A DNA stretch of 64,000 bases. Origin: Triatoma infestans (taxonomy: Eukaryota; Arthropoda; Insecta; Hemiptera; Reduviidae). A program made the position numbers and the translations under genes. The notes under the pieces were generated by a model that worked only from the letters and a program-made list of their open reading frames with translations, did no database searches and was not told where the DNA came from. The stretch is taken from positions 1 to 64,000 of the forward strand of contig JAAEAF010014507.1 of the NCBI GenBank assembly GCA_011037195.1. Reading direction: 5' to 3'. Shown one piece after another: positions 1-11,025 of the stretch (position 1 is its first letter; each line of letters opens with the position of its first letter).

Positions 1-786
1 TACATAAGGTTATTGGATGATCTTTATCAACAGCAAATTGATTCATAGCGATATTTATGCAATTACAATATAAAAAAATTTCGGGGTCGATTGGAAAAAA
101 AAAAAAAAAATTACCAAGATGGTCGAAGTAGAAAAAAGTTTGGGAATCCTGAAAAGGAATCGAATCCCTGTTATAGGCTGATCTTGACGCTTGAAATGAG
201 TGCGGTAGAAGCGGTGTACAGTCAAACCAAACATATAATTATGAGATAAATTTGGTAAGGCTGCTTGCTTACTTATTTACTATTTTGATGTGCGGTTAGT
301 GTTTATTTGGGTTAATTTATTTTATCTCGAAAAAATATTTTTTAAGTTTATATTGAAAATATTTTAATCATCAGAGTATTAAAATTACATTGCTTTTTCC
401 TAAGGATTTGATGTGGGTGATTTCATCTCTATTTAGTACATTATTTTTCACGTCTATATTATACTGGACGACTTTCGTAGGCTATTGACCAAATTCGACT
501 GCAGCTACCTTCAATTGCCAAGGTCCAAGAAATTTAAGTCGACCTATAACACTGTATGAAGAAAGATTTCAGAAAAGCAGACTTTTTAGAATAAGTTGAC
601 ATAATCTTCTGCTGCACTTGATTCATTCCTTAAATTCTCAGTAAATTCTTCTTTCAAAAAATAAATCTCTTCGATTAGGCAATCGATGATTAATTTTGTT
701 TTATTTTCTTCAATTTTTTTCGAAAAATATTATTTTAATTTATAAAATGCTCAATTATTAAGGGCCCTTCCCAAAAACTTATTATT
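1..786. other. AT-rich DNA without a recognised gene
   Basis: No protein similarity could be read in any frame. The stretch holds short homopolymer runs, including a poly-A run near 98-112, and no clear repeat boundary until the LTR-like element that starts at 787. Confidence 0.6.
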
Positions 787-1696
787 TATAATGGATGTGT
801 AGGGTGGAGAGAATTGGTGTGGTTGATGAATTAAGAACACTGGTCAACTAATATATTAATAAGTAGAGACAGACTGCCTGGACTTTACAATAAAGAAATG
901 TTTAAGGTAGAGTGGTCAGAGTAATGACACCTAGCGATTGGATGTATTGAACTGAATTCTCAAAAAAAACTTGTTGTTAACTGTTAATGTGTAAGGTGTT
1001 GTGAGGAGATGTTAGTCTGTTGATGATGAAAGCTCAACACCTTAAGATTTGGTTTTAAGAATATATAATTGCATCTAGGTATATATCTAACTGACTTGCC
1101 ACAACGACTTTACACTTTCAGAGTTTAGAAAACTGAACTGAACATGCCAGACTGACGTGGCTAAAATGATATAGTACGGAGTGTGAATCAACAGACTGAT
1201 GTTGATGGTCAGGATGAATTGAACAGATCATTCAGTCTGAGTTGTTAGTCTAAACTCTAAAGTGTAAAGTCGTTGGCAGTCAGTTATAATATACAGATAT
1301 CAATTATATAATGGTATATAATAATTGTGACTGCTAAGGACTTTACACTTTAGAGTTTAGAACTGAACTGAACTGACAGACTGACGTGGCTAAAATGATA
1401 TGTACGTAGTGTGAATCAACAGAATGATGTCTGATGTGTAAGACTGAATTGAACAGAATTCTCCTTGACTGTCTCTCTCTCATATATATATATCCACTGG
1501 CCGAACCTCTCCTCTCTGTGCGTGAGGGGCTGTTTCTCTCCGCTAGAGTGGATGAGTGGTGGGGGTTCACTACCCTTACAACTGTGTTTTATGGACTGTC
1601 CGTCGCTATATTTATACAGCTTCTCCACTCCAGTCCGAGAGAGCGGTTGAGATTCCCTTGCTCTCTTTGGTTGCTGTTTGCTCTCTTGCTGTTACA
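787..1696 (+). mobile_element. LTR-like repeat, family F (copy F1), internally duplicated
   Basis: The copy begins TATAATGG and ends CTGTTACA. It is flanked on both sides by TTATT (782-786 and 1697-1701), which looks like a 5-bp target-site duplication. A TATA-like box (TATTTATA near 1609) lies just before a CTCCACTCCAGTC block that recurs in copies F3, F5, F6 and F9. Near-TG/CA ends, a 5-bp duplication and a TATA box suggest a solo LTR; a MITE is the alternative. It is longer than its relatives because of an internal duplication. An open frame of 152 codons (1434-1892) runs out of the repeat and shows no recognisable domain. Confidence 0.5.
1105..1457. repeat. Direct duplication with an inverted spacer inside F1
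   Basis: A ~122-bp unit occurs at 1105-1227 and again at 1338-1457. Both copies contain the blocks CTGACGTGGCTAAAATGATA and GTGTGAATCAACAGA. Between them, 1247-1290 is an inverted copy of the start of the second unit (TAAACTCTAAAGTGTAAAGTC against GACTTTACACTTTAGAG). This explains the extra length of F1. Confidence 0.75.
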
Positions 1697-2475
1697 TTAT
1701 TCAATGCAGTGCTGGACCAAGTACTCGCATACGAACACCGTTGTGGCTATACAGTCCAAACGATGCTGCTTGTTTATTTATATGCACCATAGGAATGTAA
1801 GCGCATCATTCAATAGTTTTTTGTTGTTATTTTTTTTAATGTACATAGCTCCTTACCGATCTATTACTTTCCTTACAGAATACTTTCTTTAAAGAATCTA
1901 TATGTGCGCTTTAGTATCATCTTCAATATTCATCACGTAAAATAAGTATCGAGCATTCTGATCCATAAGCATGTCATTCTTTACAATAATGATGCAACTG
2001 CAGAAGAACTATCATATATTACAGTTATTCTGCCTGGTTTTGACTGCTCGCAGACCATATGTGATCTGCACATGAGATTTTCATATAGTTAACATCAAAT
2101 TAGCACATCAGATATTTTGGTGGAATTTTACAAAGTTCCCACAAATCTAGTCAATTCAGACCTTTTTAAAAAACTAATTTCTAATCTAGAGCGGAAATTG
2201 CATAGTATAATCCAAAATATTCAGCGATTCATGATGATAATAAAAATAAACGGGTGAAATGAATTTAAAAAAAAATATTAGAAACAATTTGAATGACGCT
2301 TTTATTTTTTAAATTTTTAACCTTTTGGAAAATAATTAAAAAAAAAAATAAAAAATATATATATATTTATATAATAGATACAAAAAATTAGGGTTTAGGA
2401 AGCTATAAGACGTATTATACTTACTGATAACTAATAATATCTTTTTTAAATATAATTTTCTTTATTTGTTTACAA
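1697..2475. other. AT-rich DNA without a recognised gene
   Basis: No domain or repeat family was recognised. There is a short TA-rich run near 2355-2372. Confidence 0.55.
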
Positions 2476-2785
2476 TGCCCAGCTACATACATAGGACAAA
2501 CATCTCAATATTTAAAAAATAGACTATACCAACATAAGTACGACTGCAAAACTAAAAAAAACCCGACTGACATGACTACAGCACTAACGAAACACTGCAT
2601 ACAATACAAACATGAATTTGACATGGAAAACACTAAAATTCTCTCATCAACAATAATAATAATAAAAAAAGAAATATATTGGAAATAATACATATTAAAC
2701 AAAAAGATAAATATTATCTATCAATTTTAGAACAGACACCAAAAACCTATTCCTCAGTTATAACAATCTCCTGGAATTTCCAAAA
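2476..2785 (+). pseudogene. Penelope-like element GIY-YIG endonuclease relic
   Basis: The + strand reads CPATYIGQTSQYLKNRLYQH, then TALTKH, and then a segment ending DMENTKIL. This is the C-terminal half of the GIY-YIG nuclease that follows the reverse transcriptase in Penelope-like retroelements: the YIGQT core, the R...H pair of the second motif, and the distal ALTKH plus 'NTKIL' block. Stop codons interrupt it after KEIYWK. A later frame (INIIYQF... YNNLLEF) resembles the family's tail. The domain start and all of the reverse transcriptase are missing, so this is a truncated dead copy. Confidence 0.72.
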
Positions 2786-3177
2786 ACAACATATAGATTA
2801 AGACACGGTTTTCCAATCCGCTTTCCTAGCTCTTTATAAACCTTGGCCTATCCAATGTCCGGAAAACTTGATGATGGTATGTCACAGGTTAAACTACAGT
2901 TTGTAAATAAGTCTAACAGAAAATTTTTGTAAGTACATTTCCTAAGTTATTTCCACACTTTACTCTTATATATGGCCACATATTGTTAAAGTTTCAATAG
3001 TTGTGATTTAGTTTAATATTGATCTGTCCTACAACAATAGTTTAAAATAAATTTAAATGTGCTATATATATATATACCGTACTTTGTTATTGTAGTTTAT
3101 TTATATAGTTTATTTGAAAAAAATTTTTATTGAAAATATTTCGTTTTAAGTTTATATTTTATGTTGTTTTTTATTTT
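2786..3177. other. AT-rich DNA with short (TA)n
   Basis: No gene seen. A (TA)n run lies near 3063-3076. The first ~100 bases may still belong to the PLE relic's 3' region. Confidence 0.5.
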
Positions 3178-4140
3178 TACTTTCTCTTACTCCTAGTAAG
3201 AGGAAGTATTGTAATCGTGTCAAATTTTCGATATCGAGTTTTCACCGGAAATATCCCTTTTAAGGTCCCCTGAGTCAAAAAAAGTGGTTTTCAGCAAATG
3301 GTGTGTGTGTATGTGTTTGGCATTTCGGGTTTGAGCATAGCTCAAAAACGAAAAACCGCAGAAAGTTGAAACTTGACATTCCGCTTTGACAGTACGTTAT
3401 TTGTCAAAATTCCACAACCGGAAGCACCACTTTACAAGTATTTTTTTTTTTACTTTTTTGCGTTTTTCTTAAAAATAGCTCCGATGATTTTCTTCAAGCT
3501 TCATATATCAACTATGCATACGACGAGGTGCAACTTTTATTTGAAACATTTCTCTGGGAAAATTCATTTAAGGGCACTTTTGTAGGAGAGGTGGGGTTAG
3601 GTTTTCATTTAAAGTGCTATTTCAGTTTTTTAGACTGCTCTGTCATCTAAATAATATTAATTAGATTTAGATATGTTGTTGAAATTCTGAGTTTGAAAAA
3701 AAATCGGATAACCGGAAGTGCGTATACTTTACTAAATGATTTTTTTTTTCACTTTTTCGCAATTTTCTCGAAAATGGCTCCGCTGATTTTTTTGAAACTT
3801 CATTCCTAAAGTAAACATACAAAGATCTACAACTTTTATCTAAAACATTTCTCTAGGAAAATTCATTTAAGGGCACTTGGGGGGGGGGGTATATTTTCTC
3901 TAAAGTGCTATCATAGTTGAGTATACAATGCTATCATCCAAACAAAATTAATTAGAAATAAATAGATGACCAAAATTCTGAGTTTCAAGGAAATCAGTAA
4001 ACCGGAAGTGCACTTTTACTGGACAATTTTTTTCAGTTTTCCACGAATTTCATTAAATTTGGTACATAAACTATAAAATTTGTCAATTATAATTTTGTGA
4101 ACTGGAGTAAGAGAAAGTTGTGTGAGTGTTTCACATCAGA
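3178..4140 (-). mobile_element. G repeat, full-length copy (Helentron/HINE-like), G1
   Basis: Read on the minus strand the element starts TCTGATGTGAAACACTCACA, and the block ACTTTCTCTTACTCC follows within ~20 bases. It ends in a hairpin with ~12-bp arms (CTTCCTCTTACT / AGTAAGAGAAAG). The 3' arm also repeats the 5' block in inverted orientation. A (TG)n-like tract is internal and both flanks are A/T homopolymers. Subterminal inverted repeats, a 3' hairpin, an internal microsatellite and T-rich targets are known features of Helentron-derived HINE/DINE elements. No Rep/helicase ORF is present. Inside, a ~290-bp module is iterated: ACCGGAAG recurs at 3416, 3711 and 4001. Confidence 0.6.
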
Positions 4141-4162
4141 TTTTTTTTTGTATTCGTATTAA

Positions 4163-4350
4163 AATCTTTGTACAGACCCTGAAGAAGGCAATAAATTTGC
4201 CAAAACTTCGGTGGAAATTTAAAATGAGTTCTTTTACATGACCGAACCTCAACAACCAATTTACAACATTTGTTTTTTTTTGTTTTGTTTTTTCAACTAT
4301 AAATATGCTTTTTATAAAGTCAATACCAGCTGCACACATTTAACAAATTA
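4163..4350 (+). repeat. PLE-type terminal repeat (family A2) with degenerate hammerhead-like core
   Basis: CTGAAGA at 4179-4185 is followed by AGGCA, a loop, TTTGCC and AAAAC. This matches the layout CUGANGA / stem II / GAAAC seen in the other A copies, but the GAAA is degraded to AAAA. The downstream CACCGAACCTCAACA-type block is shared with 50235-50335 and, inverted, with 48335-48411. Confidence 0.5.
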
Positions 4351-5300
4351 TATATGACTTCTGTATAAAAATTCTTTTCTGTTACAGGCAAGATTTCATG
4401 TTTTAGAAAAATGGTGAATATGTCTAGGAAAAAAAGAAATAGGTTACAGTTGTTATACACTGCAGATCTTTACAAAGAAGAACCATTTAATTTTCAAAAG
4501 TGGATAAACGTTTCTTAAACTGATTCCTTTAGAAAAATAACCCTCAAAAAAAGCAAAAAAATTCCCACGATATAGTTTCTTTTACTTAAGGAATAGTGGA
4601 GAAAAAAAAAAAAAAAGCACATATAAATAATTGTTAATAAATATCGTTTAAAGCACACGAAAAGTATTTTGCTATTTATATGAAAAATGGTAGTAGCAAG
4701 GGTGAAGAAGTTTTTTCAGAAAGCTATTGAGAAAGATCCTCTTTAAGGAATAGCGTGACGGAAAACTCTTATTGTTAGGGGATATTTAGTTCACAAAACT
4801 AGGAATACCATGTGAAAATTATATGGTGCACCTATTACAGGAAGTAACATATTTTAAAGTTGTTTTAAAATCGTCAGAATTATAAATATAAACAGGTAGC
4901 TAACGGCTATGTTTTTTTTTTGTTGTTTTTTGCTCCAGCTTCCTTTAAACATTGTATAGATTGAAAGAAATTATTATACACATTGGGAAAGGTCAATACG
5001 GTAAATTAATCCAATTTTGGATAATAATTTTTGGTTAATTTTATTTTATTGAAACAGCAACATCTATCTCAAGTGCGCACAATACTGTTAACGTGTATGT
5101 CGAGATTCAAGAAGTTATCTATTGATGACATTCCAGGCGATAACAGACTGAACAGTTGTCAAGGATAAAATTCTTCGGCTATTTCTTTTTCAGTCTCCTT
5201 ATAGTGTTCTGTTGTAGCATGAAGGTGAGGTTGATTTGTGGTAAATGAATTATTGAGATATACTAATATGTTGTGAAAATTTTTGTATTATATTTAATTG
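4351..5300. other. AT-rich DNA without a recognised gene
   Basis: Only homopolymer runs were seen (for example the poly-A near 4602-4616). No domain, no RNA gene and no clear repeat family. Confidence 0.55.
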
Positions 5301-5571
5301 TGACAGTAAGTAATGGGAGCAGGAAATGGTGGAATAATGATGCAGAGACAAAAACTCATTCTATTGCACTTTACAAAATCCATATTTACGAACTTTGTAA
5401 AGAGAAAGAGGAAACAAAAGAAAAGACTAAGTGTGAAGTTGTTGGATGATGCCGTAGAATGGTAGCGTTGTCTGAGGTAAGTCACTTGAAAAGCGAACTC
5501 TTCCTTGTTCTAACTGATAATAGCTAGTATGACTAGCTTGGTGAACATATCTCTTGTGTAATAAGCATCTT

Positions 5572-6370
5572 ATTATTATTATTATTATTATTATTCACAA
5601 AAGGGGAGGGCAAACCCTACGCTATCCAAAGCCTCCCAGGGCCCATATAGCTACCCTTAAAGAATAACAACCACTGGGACTAGAACGAAAATCCAGGCCC
5701 AGGTTTAAACCATCTAAGTTTCCCCACAGACCGAACAAATCGGACCAAAACGTTAAAACGACACAGCTTAAGATCCTCTACCGATATCCTATTCCGGCCG
5801 AAGGTCCTAAACCTAATCTCCTCACAACCGAAACAATTCGTCATCAGATGTATGGGTGTTTCCTCCTCAGTCTCACAAACTCTACAAAAGGGGTCAGGCA
5901 CGAGTCCCATTATATAGAGATGTCTCCTTAAACCACAATGCCCAGTGAGGAATCCAACCAGATGTCTGAGGGAGGTCCGTGAAAGACATCGGACCCCGCT
6001 ACTCAAAGCTCCGTCCGGGGCCCCCAATGAGCATTTTAGACTGCCGACAACCCACTGCACTCATCCATAAGGATGAGTGCTGTGAGGTCATCCACGTCTG
6101 AAAGCCCGACAAACATGTGCCAGAAGACACACCAAGAGCAGGCTCTGGACCAATGAAAGGGAGAGAGGCACCTAATTTGGCAAACCTATCCACCTCCTCA
6201 TTCCCAAAAATTCCCATATGACCTGGAACCCAGACCAGAAGCACATCCTTTAATGAAGAAAGATTTTCCAGTCTTTTAGAACATTCCAACACCAATCTGG
6301 AAGTGAAGATACATGAATTAAGCGCCCTCAACGCAGCCTGGCTGTCCGAGCAGATACAAACAAACACCTT
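5572..6370 (-). mobile_element. 5'-truncated I-type LINE with 13-bp target-site duplication (I-1)
   Basis: The perfect duplication TAATAAGCATCTT flanks the element (5559-5571 and 6371-6383). On the minus strand the element carries the end of an RNase H domain and a Cys-His C-terminus. It finishes in a (TAA)n tail (5572-5594 on the + strand reads TTATTATT...). A TAA-repeat 3' end plus RNase H is known from the I-factor group of non-LTR retrotransposons; clade placement here is inference. Confidence 0.85.
5680..6367 (-). pseudogene. LINE ORF2 C-terminus: RNase H plus Cys-His knuckle, frameshifted
   Basis: The upstream frame (5999-6367) reads SDSQAALRAL and later VWVPGHMGIFGNEEVDRFAK. These are the RNase H SDS and GNExxD motifs that degrade the RNA strand during reverse transcription. 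The next frame (5680-6060) carries the C-terminal CRVCETEEETPIHLMTNC, a C-x2-C-x8-H-x4-C knuckle, then RFRTFGRNRISVEDL. Comparison with the copy at 16136-16546 shows that one continuous frame was broken by a ~1-base shift near the sequence encoding IGGP. Confidence 0.85.
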
Positions 6371-6420
6371 TAATAAGCATCTTGGTAGAGAACGAGTTGA
6401 GGAAATTGTCTGCTTGTTAC

Positions 6421-6810
6421 ATGAAATTCTTTGGGATATGTTACTTCAAGGATACTTCAAAGGTATGTTGTAGATCTCTCAATAGCAATGAGCTCTTGAA
6501 TGTTGGAAAAACTGTTTTTTCCTTGATGTTTATTTAGACTTCTTCAAGTGTTGGTTTAGCTTTATAGGGTTGATCATGGGACTGGCTGAAGCTCTCAGAG
6601 CTAGGTATAGCTTCTAACGTGAAACTTGCTCTTAAAATTATACCTTATAAAGTGCAACTGGCGTCCAGAGAGGTAAAGTACGTAGCTTCAATAGCTTGAT
6701 AGGCACAATGCTAGGCACTTGGTGTCAGCCAGTGTGTGGCTTCGCAACAGAGCAATGATTCCATTACATTAACAGTTTAATTAGGTAGAAGTAAGTAAGT
6801 TTAACTTACA
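6421..6810. other. No recognised gene
   Basis: No domain readable on either strand; no repeat boundary seen. Confidence 0.5.
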
Positions 6811-6814
6811 GAAG

Positions 6815-6945
6815 TAAGTTTGCAAAATGTCGCATCATTTTCTGGAGTATAATATCTGTATTTTGTTCAGAGTAGCAAGTTTGGTAGATCACCAAACTTT
6901 GAACCGTACAGCCAAATGTGTCGAATTATAGTTTTGTAAATTACG
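6815..6945 (-). pseudogene. Small Jockey-like reverse transcriptase fragment
   Basis: The minus strand reads IYKTIIRHIWLYGSKFG and then, after a frame change, STKLATLNKIQILYSRKMMR. This matches the region after the reverse transcriptase palm in Jockey-type LINEs (LYKT-I-RPIWTYG-LWG, then a block like LQRIQNKILR). Frameshifts and divergence mark it as old. A weak but recognisable match. Confidence 0.45.
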
Positions 6946-7556
6946 GTAATATTTTAGAGGTTGTTTTGTTTTCGATCTAGTAACCGTTATGATCTAGTTT
7001 TTATTGCTTTAGTATTTTAGTCTGGGTTTTGTAGTGGAATCGTTTATTGTGATTCTTATGGCATGTAGTAGATGTCTTGAAGAGGGCGGAAGTTAGTTTA
7101 GAGATTTTTGGAAGTTAGTGCTCGAATTATTAACACTGAATTTATAAAAATAGACTGTATTTGTACAATAATTTAAACGTGAGTGATGGTAACTATTAAC
7201 AAGAAATACTTAGAAATAAATAGGAGATAAATAACTAATAATTTAGAATGATTAAAATAAATGAACTAAGATGCACAACTAAGGAAATAAGTATAAATAA
7301 AAACTGTATAGGGACGCGGAAACTGCTGCTCGTATAATAATCTTGAAGACGTACTGAAGTATAATCATATAATCATCCCCTCTTCCAATGGGGCGAAGTT
7401 TATATATTAGTGTTAGCAACACTCACACCAAGACATCTGTCCTAGTGTGCGACCTTGTGCGACCTTGGTTAGTTTGGTGACCAGCAATTTAGGTCAGTGG
7501 CCAGCTTATCGGTGCTTGCTTTGATGTAAAGTATTGACCGTTGGTTTTGTTTGTTT

Positions 7557-7586
7557 GGCCGCGGCCTTGTCTTCAAGACAGCGGCC
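7557..7586. repeat. GC-rich hairpin
   Basis: GGCCGC at 7557-7562 pairs with GCGGCC at 7581-7586. An inner TGTCTT/AAGACA stem gives a near-perfect hairpin in otherwise AT-rich DNA. Function unknown. Confidence 0.6.
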
Positions 7587-8513
7587 GGCTAGGCCACTTG
7601 TTATAAATTATTCTTTCTTTTGTTATGTGTTATGAAGGTTTGACATTGCTATGACCTTGCCATGTCATTACAATTTCCAGGTCACAGTCTTGTTGTGAAC
7701 TCGGAAGTATTAGGCTCTAATCGACCTGAACATTTATTTGAATGGCATCTGTGAGATTATTGGATTGCAAGCTTTTCTTCGTCATTTATTGGAAAAAATT
7801 GTTGTGAGAAGAGTTGAGATAATTGTAAATACAGATTGAAAACACTAGAAATGCGTTTAAGCTAAAAATGTACTAGTTTATGGATACCATTTCGCGTTCA
7901 ACTAGTGTTATATTCACCAGTTAAGAGTATCAAAATATGAACAGAAATCTGTAGATTTTGAACTTCGTTCCTGATAAAGTTCTATTCACACCGTAAGACA
8001 GATTCCAAAGGAAGAATGGGATTACCTTCCATGAGACTTCCAGTGCTGCAGTTAGATTTTCTTTTCCTAGGAGGCTTCCAGTAATGGAACTGCTACCAGT
8101 AATGGAACTGCTAATATAAACTCTTTGAAAAATAAAATTTTGTGAAACATAAATTTAAAAAAAGGAAAAGAAAATTAATTTATAAAATAATAGGTAATTA
8201 AATATTCCAGTTAAATAATCACACTGATAAAATCCGTCATTAGATTTTTTTCTTTTTTTTTTTTATAAACATCCTTTTTCTACCAATCATTTAGTTTAAT
8301 GGTTTAAGAATTTCTAAGAGATGTATACGTTAATGCATCTTTAAGAGTTTTAAGTGAATGTATGTGTAGGCGGTCAGAAATAGTGTGATACAAGGGTGAA
8401 GTAAAGAGACTGATGAAGGTCCTAACCTACCTGTAAGAAGGGTACATGACAAAAGATATGGAAGAAGGGGCAGATGTTGCTGATTATATCTCAACCAAAG
8501 CACACAGAAAGCC

Positions 8514-8532
8514 TTATATATATATATATATA
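8514..8532. repeat. (TA)n microsatellite
   Basis: A pure TA dinucleotide run of about nine units. Confidence 0.9.
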
Positions 8533-10114
8533 CACAGCATCTCTCTAACTGCCATGTCAAAAATGTCATCTAACCCATCTATTTCTCTAACACCCATCTA
8601 ACTATTTTTTTTTTTTGTTTCCTCCCTTATCTAAAACATTTCTATTTATAACATTCTATTTAAATTATAGTGTCAGAATTAATTGAAATAAATAAATAAT
8701 CATCAATAATTATTTACTTTTAAACATGAGAATGTCCAAACTTTTGTGAGTTTAATAAAAAAAATAAATAAATCGCAAAGTACCCTAAATTGAACTGCTA
8801 ACTTGATCCACAATGAGCTAGAATTATCAGGATATGTCTACATAGATCGCAGAGTAATGCAATTAAGCTATTAATAAACATCAAGCGCTAATAATGAATA
8901 ACAGAATAAATTTTTACGCTAAATTTTAACGCAAGAAAATGCAATATGACTGATTAGCTTTCACATGCAAGATCCTGTTTTTTTGTTTTGTTGTTATTTC
9001 TTTTTGGATCTGTGGCTTGTTGTTGGGTACTCCTGGAGCTTAGTTGTATCAGGTTCCTTTGGATAGCGTGTTTCCATGCTGCTTACTTGAGTTGAGTGGA
9101 GGACAGAGGGAGGGCAGGAATTTTTCTTTCGCACTTTTCTTCCTTCTCTTTCTGAAGTCGACGGCTCCTCTGTGCGGATGTGAGCGCAAACTCAGGGACC
9201 AGAATGGTATGGGGAAAAATGTAAGATTCTGTAACAGAAGTGATTAAATAGTACAAACAAATTTAGATATTAATAAAACAAGCTCATACAAGCCTATCAG
9301 ATGAAGTAACTTCTTCAGCGATCTCGATGTATCCCACCCTAACCATATGAACAACAAGCACAAGAAGTATGCACAGATAAACTCCCAGTTCACTAACATA
9401 CAATCTGAATGATCCCCAGATTCTTGCAGACGACTACGTATGAAATTAAGACTCACAAATCCATTGAGCTTGCAGGAATGTGTAGATTTGAATCCTTTCT
9501 CCATAAACCTGGATTTCTACTACCAATAATAGATACATCAAGATTTAATAGTAAAATATATATTAAAAATAAAGTTTTTCACTATCACATTGTTTTGGGT
9601 ATTGTTTTGAAGGCAACGTTCGAATACCTTCAAAGATAAGAAATTTTCAGATTTCGTTGAAGTAAAAGGCATATACCACCTTTCTAAACATCTACATTTG
9701 TACTACTGATGCAATTCATGAATTACCTTATCTAGTGATATAATGTTGCAAAAAATTGTAATCCAGACAAAATTACTTTCAACAGATTACATAAATTGTT
9801 AATACAATTAGAGTGAGATTGAAAAAATTCTGCATTAACAGTCCGCGACTTTGTCTTATTCTGATTATCAAATTATTCTTCCTCCCTTGATAATTTTCTA
9901 GATTATCAGAAAATTGACGCAATAAAGTTATTAAAGAAGCCAAAAACAAATCTTGGGCTACTTTTTATAGCAATTTAAACAGATTTGGGATAAAATTAAG
10001 AACATTCAAAATATGCGTTTTTTTATGTTTAATGTTTATGTTTTTTTGGTTTAAAATTTTCTTTTTTATGTTACAAATGTGTATGTTTAAAAATTCCATC
10101 TTAACGACCATCTA

Positions 10115-11025
10115 TCTATATATTAAGCCTTCATAAAAACAGGAAACTCTGTCTAAACGTTGGCATAATTGAATGTTAGTTTCTTGACTGATCCTCACCA
10201 AATTTCTGCTTAAAATATTTCAACAACGGTCAACAAATACTTTTATATTCAAAATAAATATTCCTCACTCCCATTCGACCATGACAGACTACCTGAATTC
10301 TATCGACCGCTTTCGCATCGAACCCCCAAAGGGGTGCATAAGAGCTCTGTTGGGAATCCCTGACCTATAGCATCATTTTCTTTTTGTTATCTTGCCTCAC
10401 TTAGAAAAATAGTTTCATCGAAAAATCTGAAGATTTTTATTTGAGTCAGTATCATTAATCCCAAATCTATCAAATAATTTTGAATATTATCCAAGTATGT
10501 TCTGAATAAAATTGGTGAGGATCGGCCAAGAAAGAAACATTCAATTATGCCAACGTTTTGACAAAGTTTCCTGTCTTTATCAAGGAATTAAAATATAGAT
10601 AGACGTGAAGATGTGGAGAAAGAATTTTTAAACGTACACATTTGGTACATCGCAGAAACATAAAAAAAGAAAATTAAAAGTTACTAGTGGCCTTGTTTTA
10701 AATCATCTACAGAAATGTTTTCATTGCTTCATGAAAAAAATGTTTTCTGTAGATGATTTAAGACGAGAAACTAGTAACTTGTAATTCTCTTCTTTTTTTT
10801 ATGTTTCTGCGATATAACAAATCTGTATGTTTAAACATTCTTTCTCCACGACTAATCTACTATATTAAAGCCTTGATAAAGATAGGAAACTCTGTGGAAA
10901 CGTAGGCATATAATTGAATGTTTCTTACTTGACCGATCCTCACCAAATTTCTTCATAAAATAATTCATCAACGGTCAACAAATACTTTTACATTCAAAAT
11001 AAATATTCCTCACTCCCTCCCATAG
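10115..11025. repeat. Inverted and direct repeat complex with hammerhead-like cores (family H)
   Basis: Three copies of one ~165-bp module are present: + at 10115-10285, - at ~10505-10735, + at ~10745-11025. The second and third form a palindrome of ~450 bp centred near 10740. Each module has a conserved core: a TTGATAAAGA- or CATAAAAACA-type stretch, an AGACAG...CTGTC stem with loop GAAACT, then GAAACGTTGGC. This resembles CUGANGA / stem II / GAAA of a hammerhead with a self-complementary ACGU stem III, but with core substitutions. Shared flanks include CATTCAATTATGCC and GGTGAGGATCGG. Confidence 0.6.

Larger units (their letters stand above)
5309..6420 (+). mobile_element. LTR-like repeat, family F (copy F2), split by a LINE
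   Basis: The part at 5455-5550 (TGGTAGCGTTGTCTGAGGTAA, GCGAACTCTTCC, CTAGCTTGGTGAAC) is clearly related to 61085-61200 (copy F8). The right end reads CTTGTTACA like other F copies, but it lies beyond a LINE inserted at 5572-6370, so the two halves belong together. The left boundary is uncertain. Confidence 0.4.
6946..10110. other. Long anonymous stretch
   Basis: No protein domain or known repeat was recognised over ~3.1 kb apart from the short features listed inside it. A 17-bp tandem duplication (CCAGTAATGGAACTGCTA twice, near 8067-8103) is present. Short open frames near 9044-9504 have no recognisable motifs. Confidence 0.5.

Noticed and set aside
1434..1892. 152-codon open frame with hydrophobic stretches
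   Set aside because: It starts inside the F1 repeat, runs into anonymous DNA, has C/T-driven low-complexity composition and no recognisable domain. Not supported as a gene.
2855..2905. CTTGATGATGG near the PLE relic as another hammerhead-like core
   Set aside because: No stem II or GAAA box follows at the right distance.
3178..4140. G repeat as a classic terminal-inverted-repeat MITE
   Set aside because: The inverted block lies ~20 bases inside the 5' end and is part of a hairpin at the 3' end, and no target duplication is visible; a Helentron-type reading fits better.
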